Assembly: GCF_007859915.1 (NCBI RefSeq)
Contig: NZ_SJPM01000021.1
Coordinates: 1 to 64,000, forward strand
Source: Neorhodopirellula pilleata
GTDB lineage: Bacteria > Planctomycetota > Planctomycetia > Pirellulales > Pirellulaceae
Reading direction: 5' to 3'
DNA length: 64,000 nt
Shown in pieces: positions 26,386 to 34,200 of this stretch. Every line of letters begins with the position of its first letter. The first letter of the stretch is position 1. Below the pieces are notes generated by a model. It was not told the DNA's origin. It ran no database searches and worked only from the letters and a program-made list of their open reading frames with translations. A program made the position numbers and the translations under genes.

Positions 26386-27022
26386 AGCTTTCCTTGGGGC
26401 ATGCGGAAAAACTTCGCAGGGGTTGCCGGTTGATGGGCAGGCGGCGAAGCCAAGAAAGAGAGGGACCAAAATCTGCGGAGTCACCCGATGCGGGGACGAA
26501 CGGCAGATTCAAAAGAAGCTCGCCGCGACGAATCGCGGGCGGGCGAGGAGCTCGTTGGCTCGGTCGGTCGCTGGTTAGTTGGCTGAGTGGCTCGGTGGTC
26601 GAGCGATTGGGATTATGGGAATTGAAGGAGGCTTGTCAAACAAAATTTCCGCTTGGATATGGCAGTGCCGTTGTTTGGATCACAATGGCAGTTTGGCACA
26701 GCAAAACGTTGGAAAAACGGTCGTTACAAAAAGCTCGAACGATCCGAGCGAGAATGTTGCCCCGTCACGGTTTCGACACGGGTTGGACGACTGCTTGTTC
26801 GTTTGTGCTGCCGCCAGCGGTCGAAAAACAGCGGCAAACACGGGTCTAATCGTGCTGCTTCGTTTCAGTATTTGGAATTCTCTGGTGTTACGAAAATTGG
26901 CGTTGGAAAAATCAGAACTTTGCAAAATAAAATGCGACCTTGAATCATGAAGAAACGGTCGCCCTCTACTCTTTACCTATGCCGTTCTCCGTGACGACTG
27001 CGCGCCGTTCTGCAAAAACCAT

Positions 27023-27036
27023 CCGAAAACGTTCGG
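27023..27036. repeat. Inverted repeat CCGAA-N4-TTCGG
   Basis: A 5-bp stem with the loop AACG. It is the first of a series of inverted repeats within 320 bp. Confidence 0.5.
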
Positions 27037-27073
27037 CGAACAACGCTGCCCTATCCCTAGACCTTCCGGTTTT

Positions 27074-27090
27074 TTCGCCCGATGGGCGAA
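27074..27090. repeat. Inverted repeat TTCGCCC-GAT-GGGCGAA
   Basis: A perfect 7-bp stem with a 3-nt loop. No T-run follows in either direction close enough for a typical terminator, although a T-run precedes it on the + strand; read on the minus strand it would be followed by A/T sequence. Confidence 0.55.
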
Positions 27091-27115
27091 ACGCTCGCGA
27101 AAATTTCCGCAAATA

Positions 27116-27131
27116 GTTTGCGATCGCAAAC
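27116..27131. repeat. 16-bp perfect palindrome GTTTGCGATCGCAAAC
   Basis: A perfect two-fold symmetric site without a loop, centred on GCGATCGC. This is typical of an operator for a dimeric protein or an origin element. The core is a well-known octamer (HIP1-like), but the symmetry extends four bases further on each side. Confidence 0.6.
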
Positions 27132-27258
27132 CTTCTCTTAGTTACTTATGCAAACCGGCACGCCCGAATGTTGGATTCCGTGGGATTCTTCACAATTTTT
27201 TAAATCGCCATGTGACCATCGGTTTCAAAGATCAGTCCTTGCACCGCTCGCGTGTTCG

Positions 27259-27268
27259 TCGTCGACGA
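27259..27268. repeat. 10-bp palindrome TCGTCGACGA
   Basis: A perfect palindrome within the same 320-bp cluster. It is short enough to occur by chance on its own. Confidence 0.4.
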
Positions 27269-27307
27269 TCGGGCTCCCTTTATTGACCTACCGGAACGAA
27301 CGCCCGA

Positions 27308-27340
27308 ATCACGAAATCGTGATCAGAATTTCGCGAAATT
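27308..27340. repeat. Adjacent inverted repeats ATCACGA-AA-TCGTGAT and AATTTCGCGAAATT
   Basis: A 7-bp stem with a 2-nt loop (27308-27323) is followed three bases later by a 14-bp perfect palindrome (27327-27340). Together with those upstream they make five inverted repeats in about 320 bp. Confidence 0.55.
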
Positions 27341-27535
27341 GTTTCGAGCCGAAGAATCGCGTCCTTCCTCGACTACCAATGCCGTTTGGCGTCGTGATTG
27401 ATCGGAAAGCGAAATATTTCAGCAATAAAGGCAGCCCGATCGCAGCGTCAAGCAAACGCGCCGCGATCGAGAAAAACGACGGCTCTCCCCCTACTTAGCG
27501 ATGCGATCCAGCTCTTGCAATGCACAAATGCATTT

Positions 27536-27890
27536 TTACGAAAATAGTTGAGGGTCGGATTTTCCGCGGTTTGGAAGAGACTTCACCGTCGTTCGATGCC
27601 TTGGATGGAAGAGCCATCGGTCATCACGCCCTCCAGAGACACTTACCGGGTCCACAATTTCGCCGCTTGCAACGCCCGCTCCGGAGTCGACGCTCACCAT
27701 CGGTTCGCTTGACTCAACGGTTATGGTCAGATAGTTCGTTGTTGACGCCTCGCCGAAGGTTTTCGTTATAGCGAACCGAAACATCTGTCCGGCTGTGGCC
27801 GACGTGTCGATCAACAACCGCAGCTGAACAAACGGTGTGACGACCTGAGCGTATGCCTTCAAAGGATCGGCGTAGGGACCTGCTGGTGTG
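27536..27890 (-). pseudogene. Possible fragment of a secreted planctomycete protein
   Basis: The minus-strand frame reads PAGPYADPLKAYAQVV, then TPFVQLRLLIDTSATAG and FRFAITKTFGEAST. This looks like real beta-rich protein rather than noise, but it has no start upstream before a stop and ends in low-quality sequence. It lies just downstream of the broken RTX gene on the same strand, so it may be a detached piece of the same or a similar gene. The family is not recognised. Confidence 0.35.
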
Positions 27891-27936
27891 CCAATTTCTC
27901 TGAGACGGTTTTGAGTTCATATTTGATCAATAATGC

Positions 27937-28867
27937 TTATCCAGCAATCAGCTTGATAATAACGGTTGGCAATGTATTTGTTGTTGCAGTCTGAAAAATT
28001 GCCGCGTTGAAGGTGCTTTCCCAGCGATCAAGTGGCACTTGTGCTTCCCCGTTTTCAGCGACAATCGAAACACTTCGCATAGGCAGAGCCCAATCGAGCG
28101 AACCGGTACGAGCTGGCGCTTCACCAATGGTTACCACCGTTTGGCCATTGCTCGCTTCGACCTTTGAATCCTCAGTCGTCGATTGTGCTGCGGGAAACTC
28201 CGTCACCGGTGCTGAGCCAGCTTCACTATTGGGTGACGCTGCGTCATCCGCCTCGTCCGAAGACGTGGGAGCAGCCGGATCATTCACAGGGCTGCCGTTG
28301 CCCGTCGCCGAATGCGTCTTGGAGGCGGGTGCCTGATTTCCGGAGATTACGTCACTTTCTTCGCCCTCAAACAATCGATCCACACCGTCTCTGCCCAAAA
28401 GCAGGTCGACTCCACCGCGCCCGTAAAGACGATCGTTGCCAGTACCGCCGAACAAATCGTCGTTGCCGCTGCTACCGACCAGTCGATCGTTGCCGCGACG
28501 ACCAACGGCGATGCTGTCAATTCCTGTTTCGCTAACGAAAATGTCGTCTCCCTCGCTGCCATTGAACAGGATGTCGACCACTTCCGATCGATCGAAAGAT
28601 ACATCGGCCATTGAGCCAAATCGTTTGCTCGCGACAGTCACCTTGTCGCCGTTGGCCGTCACCTGGACGTTTTGACCCTGCACGAGAGCGTCGATTCGCA
28701 GCGTTCCATCCACCAGTCGCACTTCGCAGGGAATGACCTGGGCACGAACTTCCGGCTCGCTGGAGTCGAGAATCCCCGGTCGCATCGAATGTGCGGCGAC
28801 CTTTGAGCGATTCGAGCAGCATTTTGCGGCCTTAGCCGGGTCGGTTACGTTTGGCTGTTCTGTTCAT
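27937..28867 (-). pseudogene. Broken RTX/LEPR-type secreted protein gene
   Basis: The main frame (27937-28785, 282 residues) has VTANGDKVTVAS, then RTX-type calcium-binding repeats (VGRRGNDRLVGSSGNDDLFG and GGTGNDRLYGRGGVDLLLGR), an acidic Ser/Thr/Pro linker, and a beta-rich end. The normal N-terminus is present upstream but in another frame: ATG 28867 gives MNRTAKRNRPG, an in-frame TAA, then MLLESLKGRRTFDA, which resembles the LEPR-XLL-type N-terminal motif of planctomycete giant and surface proteins. A nonsense codon and a shift of frame near 28785 separate it from the RTX part. An internal ATG at 28785 could still yield a protein, but without an export signal. Confidence 0.75.
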
Positions 28868-28909
28868 GGTTAGCTGGACAGCGCCACTTTGATGTTCATG
28901 GAGTTGGTT

Positions 28910-29157
28910 TCACGGGGATTTTGGCTCGACGTTTTTGATTGTCTCAGGGTCGATTCCGAGGGCATGGTATTGAGCGATGCGTTTCTTGCGATGGCTACGA
29001 CTCGCCTCAGCGTTGCGACGTTGATGGTAGTTGATTCGGTCGCACTCCGCTTCGTACTGCTCGTCTCGAAGTCGCTTGGGAAGACTGATGCAACGAATCA
29101 CCACATCGGCTGCTCGACGCACCTGTTCGAGCGTCAAACGCTCTGCGTCGGTACCCG
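28910..29157 (-). pseudogene. Transposase-like C-terminal fragment (family not recognised)
   Basis: The minus frame reads ERLTLEQVRRAADVVIRC, ISLPKRLRDEQYEAECDRI, then a basic end NYHQRRNAEASRSHRKKRI. The basic, helical C-terminus and the position among IS remnants suggest the 3' end of a transposase, but I cannot name the family. At about 29150 the frame runs into antisense of the CHAT fragment, so it is truncated. Confidence 0.4.
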
Positions 29158-29444
29158 GCACCGCGGCTGAGATCGACACGATCGAGTCACTCATTCGTAC
29201 GCATCAGGGAGCGACTCAGGCGACGATCTTGCGCGGCGGCATGGCCAGCGAAGCGGCATTTTCTCAAAACGCTCCCGGCAATCGCTACCTGCACATCGCC
29301 ACCCACGGATTCTTTGCACCCGAAACGGTACAAAATGCAATGACCGCGTCCACCGAGTCGCCCGATCGCATGCTGGACGATTCCGAATCACGTGCACCGA
29401 GACTCGTCGGCCAGCACCCTGATCTATTATCCGGATTAGTCTTT
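29151..29444 (+). pseudogene. CHAT-domain peptidase fragment
   Basis: Ninety-eight codons on the + strand read VPGTAAEIDTIESLI, ASEAAFSQNAPGNRYLHIA, THGFFAPETV and HPDLLSGLVF. This is the middle of a CHAT (caspase-HetF-associated) domain, including the His of the catalytic dyad (29304-29306). The catalytic Cys segment (normally SACETG, further on) is absent because the sequence passes into istA DNA at about 29444. There is no start codon or domain upstream. It is flanked on both sides by transposase pieces and is a stranded fragment. Confidence 0.75.
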
Positions 29445-30416
29445 GATCGTCGAGCTTTTGCTCACACGGATGTCTTGGAGCTGGTCATCGGTATCGAGTC
29501 GAACATCGGGAAGTCGTCCAAGCTCCAATCGTTCTTCGGCGAACCGCTGCTGGCGAGTCGCGTTGGCGCGGTCGATGATCTCTTGAACGAAGGCCATGTA
29601 CTGCTCACGACTAGCGAAGTCGCGACTTCCACGAAGCAGCAGGGCTTGGTCGATTCGGTCCTTGATGTGTCCGTTTTGTGATTCGACATCCCCGTTCTCG
29701 TTGGCGCACCTGGCATTGGTCCTTTGGGCGACACAACCGTAGTGCTCCATCAGTGCCGCATAGCGAATCGTCAGTGTCGTTCGATCAGAGTGATTTCGAA
29801 CAGCCGCGTTGAGCGAATCGCTCCGGTGCTGCGCGGGCACGCCGCCGAACTGCCAGAAGGCGTTCTGAATTCCCTCGCTAAGTGCTTCGAAAGATTCGGA
29901 GAAACACAACGAGACCGATTCGACGTTGCTGTAGGTCAGCACGCAATGAAAGAGCGTGTGTTTAAAAGTGGTTCCTGCGATCTTCACACCGAGTTCGTTG
30001 CAAACGATGAAGTCACTCGCGGCGAAGCGTCCGGGGTGATGGTCCTGCGGGAAGAAAACCGGCTTATCGGGTCCGTGGATCGCTCGCCAGTTAGCGACTC
30101 GCCGCTCGAAGGTGCGGCGGGTCGAGTCCTCGAACTGGCCGGGATACTGCCGCTGAAGGTCAGCAAATAGAGTGACCGCTTTGAGCCTTGGTTCGGCTTG
30201 GAGCAAGTGCTCGACGTCGTTCCAAACGTCAGCGAAGGGATCAGCGCGAGTTCGATATTCACGTGCTGGAGATTTCCGCTGCGAGGGCAGAGCCTGACCA
30301 TCGCGATAGGACCGTGCGGTTTTATTATCCATCGAAGCCATCCTGGCAGAAGCGGCGAGAGACTTGCCTGCGGCCAGCCATCGCCTGAGTTCAGGAACTT
30401 GTCCATCCGTGACCAT
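29436..30416 (-). CDS. istA: IS21-family IstA transposase, C-terminally truncated
   Basis: ATG 30416 is preceded by GAAGGAG at the right spacing, so it is preferred over a TTG at 30467. The 326 residues start with an HTH region (VPELRRWLAAGKSLAASARM) and contain the integrase core, with acidic positions in AASDFIVCNE, AQHRSDSLNAAV and NENGDVESQNG. The frame ends in DIRVSKSSTIKD, where a complete IstA of roughly 500 residues would go on with the YSVP region. The last two codons and stop come from the neighbouring CHAT fragment. No istB is present, so the element is defective. Confidence 0.85.
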   Translation of the reverse strand: MVTDGQVPELRRWLAAGKSLAASARMASMDNKTARSYRDGQALPSQRKSPAREYRTRADPFADVWNDVEHLLQAEPRLKAVTLFADLQRQYPGQFEDSTRRTFERRVANWRAIHGPDKPVFFPQDHHPGRFAASDFIVCNELGVKIAGTTFKHTLFHCVLTYSNVESVSLCFSESFEALSEGIQNAFWQFGGVPAQHRSDSLNAAVRNHSDRTTLTIRYAALMEHYGCVAQRTNARCANENGDVESQNGHIKDRIDQALLLRGSRDFASREQYMAFVQEIIDRANATRQQRFAEERLELGRLPDVRLDTDDQLQDIRVSKSSTIKD

Positions 30417-30582
30417 CGCAATCTCCTTCGAAAGCAGGAGCTTGCGACTATGCGAATATCTTCCCAAACAGGGGAATTCTAATTGTCGCTGATTGGTAAA
30501 ACGTCACCGCGTGAAACTGCAGAGCGGTCGCTCAACCGGGGAATTCTAATTGTCGCGGGGAGGGAAAACTAATTGTCGCTAG
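29445..30582 (-). mobile_element. IS21-family remnant (one end present)
   Basis: The right end is kept, with repeated CTAATTGTCGC sequences near 30480-30580 as expected for the multiple terminal repeats of IS21 elements. The left end, the rest of istA and istB are lost. It interrupts the IS4 transposase frame, so it inserted into that older element. Confidence 0.75.
30471..30580. repeat. IS21 terminal repeats
   Basis: GGGGAATTCTAATTGTCGC occurs at 30471-30489 and again at 30538-30556. A shorter copy, TAATTGTCGCT, is at 30570-30580. The same orientation and the spacing of 67 and about 20 bp fit transposase-binding repeats at an IS21 end. Confidence 0.75.
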
Positions 30583-31198
30583 ACAGCAAGTGACGAACGA
30601 AAATATGCTCTGGTAATGTGGCGTACTCGCTTTCGCTCATCCATTTTGTCGTTGCGGTTTTTTGATAGACAACAAGCTGATCGCGATGCCCTTGTTTGAG
30701 CCCACGGCGAAAGTCAACTTGGCGAAGGTGATGCACGCGGGCGACCAAATCGATGCCTCGCATTTCTCCAGCAGCCAGTAACCAGAAGCTGGCGTAGTGA
30801 CGATCCGCCAGCAGGATACGGCCTCGTAAAATGCTGTATAAAATGGATCGGAGTGGTGAAGTTTCGCCCGTCTGCTTCCCTTTATACGGACCGATAGCCA
30901 TTCGATTTAGTGCGCCCGTGGCCAGCGAAAACACACCGACCATCCTGGCGATTGGATAGCCGCAACCCGGTTTCTGACTAGCCATCTGAGGATATGCTTC
31001 TTGGTTCTCGTCAGTGTCCGCCATCGTCACCGTCCAACCGTCGACCATCTCGACGACCCGCTCGTGAAACAACCACGTCTCGTTGCTGACCTCTTCACAT
31101 CTGGAGGATGTCCAAGCCAGCAGACGTTCGAAGAGTGCGTTAGCCCACGACTGGCGGACACCTGAGATTTTTCGCAAAATCCGCTCAGGAGACCCCAA
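30569..31198 (-). pseudogene. IS4-family transposase fragment
   Basis: The core reads VEMVDGWTVTMADTDENQ, QKPGCGYPIARMVGVFSL and GRILLADRHYASFWLLA. These are characteristic of IS4 DDE transposases, with the first two acidic residues in VDGW and LADRHY. The C-terminus with the catalytic Glu is cut by the IS21 element (the last residues, SSDN, are IS21 end sequence). At the other side the frame runs into DNA that belongs to an IS3 orfA leader, so the first third is also missing. Confidence 0.8.
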
Positions 31199-31246
31199 TG
31201 TCAGAAAAACAAAAACGGCGGACGTTTACGGCTGAGTTCAAAACAA
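31160..31246 (+). pseudogene. 5' leader and first codons of an IS3-family orfA
   Basis: On the + strand TCAGGAG lies 6-7 nt before ATG 31199, which reads MSEKQKRRTFTAEFK. This is a standard start of an IS3-family OrfA. After AEFK the similarity ends, because the sequence becomes the 3' end of the giant gene. The stop codon of the giant gene (31238-31240, minus strand) lies within this fragment. Confidence 0.65.
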
Positions 31247-34200
31247 GCTCCCTCGATTCCAGATCTCGGCTGCGTCTTTTGCCAATTCGTCCAGCAATTC
31301 ATCCAGATCGAGGTCCGACGGATCCGACTCTTCCTCGTCCAACAAATTAACCGACGTATTCTCGAGCCAAAAATCAGTTGCAGGCTTGACCTTCGGTCGA
31401 TTGGATGGAGATAGGTAAGTTAGCGATTCAATCATGGTGGGCGGTAGAGCATCGGAATCATCGGCTCGGACGGAGGGACGCAGCGGCATCGCGGCTGCCA
31501 CCATCGGCGATGACGTCATTGGCTCGCCTTCTCCGCCTGCTGGTTCGGACGAAACGGTCCTCGACACGAAGGGAATCGAATTCAAAAAGTTGATCACCAT
31601 CAGTGCATCCAAGGCAGTTGCCCCTCCATCTCCACTGACGTCCAAGTAACCTCCTAAGTCAACGATCGCGGAGGAAGTTGCCTCCGGTAAATCGGAATTT
31701 TCACTCTGGTTCAGTCGATTGATAATCAGTAGTGCATCCAATGCCGTCACCAAGCCATCGAAATTAACGTCCGGCGGCAAGACGATGTTTTTCCAAGATG
31801 TATTGCTGGCGACGAGAACCGTCGCGTTGTTCTGAGCGAGATGCTGGAACAGTTCACCGTCAGTCAAAATCGGGCCGTACGTCGTCCATCCCTCGCCCAA
31901 CGTGAAGTCGTCTTCGTCGTCGATACGAAATTTGCGAGACGAAACGACCTGAGGGTCGATGCCGCTAACACTTGCATCGATCATGTCACGCCCCGGTCCG
32001 CCATCGAGCAAATCATCCCCTTCGCCTCCTTGCAAAACATCCTCTCCAGGGCCACCAAAGAGTCGATCTTTTCCGCCGCGGTCACTTCCAAATCGGAAAC
32101 TCGCGCCAATGAGTGTGTCATCTCCTTCTTCTCCATGGAATTCCGCATTCCAGTGCTGCGCCGCTTCATCGGTCATTTCGACTCGGTCATTACCTGCACC
32201 GGCGTAAACAAAAATCGTCTCGAAATTATCTTGCGGCTTATAGTTTATGTCGAAGACTTGTTCGTTGATTTGGACCTTCACGAAATCGTGATGCGCGCAC
32301 GATGGGCTATCAAAGGCACACTCCTCCAAATGTTGTTCGTAGTCTGCGATATACCAACTGACTAAGATCGTATCGTCTTGATCGGTCCCCCAGAATGCCA
32401 CGCCTTCGATGTTCGTCACGACATCCGTTCCGCCGCTTGCTTCGACGATGTCTCCGACGTTGCCACCGCCGTCGATATGGTCGTCGCCGGCACCGCCACG
32501 TAGCGTATCGCTGCCGGGACCACCAAAGATGCGTAATGGGTTGGTGACCATTTCATTTGCTCGGACGGTATCGTCACCATCGGCGGTGATGATCAAAATC
32601 GGGCCGGCGAGACTGTTGTCGACTCGAACAGGCTCGCGAGTCAAATGACTGGTGATGACGTAGTCATCCGTATCACTCACGATCGTAATTTCATCGTTTG
32701 CCGAAGCGGAGTAACGCCCACGACTGTCCAGGCCACGAATCACGATTCCGGATTTCGCAGTAGCGGACGCATCTGCGGACGGTTGATAGACGCCATAGAA
32801 GCCAACGCCACGGCTGGCATCATCCGCTTCGACACTGTCGGAAACAGCCAGCACAAAACCAACATCCTTTTCCGTCAGAAATGCTGCGTAATCAAGATCA
32901 TTGATTGTCAGGATATGCAGCCCCGGCTGTAGCATCGAAACATCAGCAACGTCAATGACCGCGCCGATCGGTGAATCCGTTCCGACATCCCATTGCGGAT
33001 CGGATGACTCATAGAGAGTGATCTTAAATGGAGCGGCCTCGCTACCAATGACTTCATAGACCACTTGCAGAGAGCCCGGAGCATTCGACGCTGTCGAAAA
33101 CGCTCTCATGTTGACCACGGCTTCACCCGGAACCGGATCGGCGGCTTCGGGAGACATCAAAGCAGGTAGTTGGTCGCTAAGCTCGATCGTTGTAATGGTG
33201 TCGTTGGTCCCACCGTCCTTGTCGACAACTCGTGTGCGGACGGTGGCGATCGCCGAGCCATCCACGTTCAGATGCAAATGGGACGGCACAAAGCTCGAAG
33301 AAGTATCGGTAACCGAGCCGGCATAGCTACCGTCTCCTAAATCAAACGTTCCATCGTTATTAAAGTCGTAGCTGTAACGTAAACCGGCCGCAGTATCCGC
33401 TTGCGAAGCATCCGAAGCATTTTCGATGGAAACCGTGACGAGGTTGCCCTCGTTGGTCGCGTTGGTCACGACACTTGGGTCGACGTTGTTGACCGTGATC
33501 GCGAAAGTCTGGCTGGCCTGGGCCCGATGGCTATCCGAAACGGTATGCGTGACGGTGTAAATACCATCGTCATTCGCGATAAAGCTGAAGTCTTGGTTCG
33601 TGCCTTGCCGCACGACTTGTCCGTTGCTCGCAGAAACTTTCCAAAGAAACGAATGCACATCACCAGAATCTGGGTCGTTGAAGGAACTGAATAAGTCGAT
33701 AACACTTCCTTCCCGGAACGGTGGAAGGTCCGGTGCATTGAACGTTGGCGGAGCATTCTCGACTTCAACGACGAGCGTGTCACTGCTCATACCACCATCG
33801 TCGTCCGTCACGGCAAGAGCGACCAAGTACGTGCCGACCTCATCCGGCTTGAAGTGGAAGATTGGGTCGCTGCTATCGGCAATCAGTTGTCCGGTACTGG
33901 CGAGCACTTTCCATTGGAAGTGATGCTGGTCCAGGCCCGAATCGATACATGAGGCAGCGTAGTTGAAATTGACGTCGGTTGGTTCATCGACGAGTAGATT
34001 AAACTCTCGAACACTGACGACACGTCTGCCTTCTTTGGCGGTCACGCTCACGGCGTAGTTCCCGCTCTGCGAATACTCGTGACGGATGCTACGCAGATTC
34101 ACTCCCGATTCCGAGACACTGCCATCGCCGAAGGCCCAGGTATAGGTCAAGCTATTCGGGACAGGCTTCGGAACATCGTTTGACTGGGTACACGAATCAG

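Larger units (their letters stand above)
26386..27535. other. Non-coding region upstream of the element genes, rich in inverted repeats
   Basis: No convincing gene on either strand in 1150 bp: short open frames lack recognisable motifs and ribosome sites. From about 27020 to 27340 there is a cluster of inverted repeats (listed separately). Near 26555-26620 the sequence has short imperfect repeats of the type GGCTCGGTCGGT / GGCTCGGTGGTC. As it lies upstream of the leftward HTH-primase pair it may hold their promoter, operator or an origin. This is inference from position only. Confidence 0.5.

Noticed and set aside
27519..27540. AATGCA-CAAA-TGCATT hairpin followed by T's as a terminator
   Set aside because: The stem is only 6 bp and AT-rich, and no gene ends just upstream on the + strand.
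31199..31246. orfA start at 31199 as the missing part of the IS3 at 22458-23935
   Set aside because: The two pieces do not overlap or meet at matching codons and lie 7 kb apart in opposite orientation, so a common origin cannot be supported.
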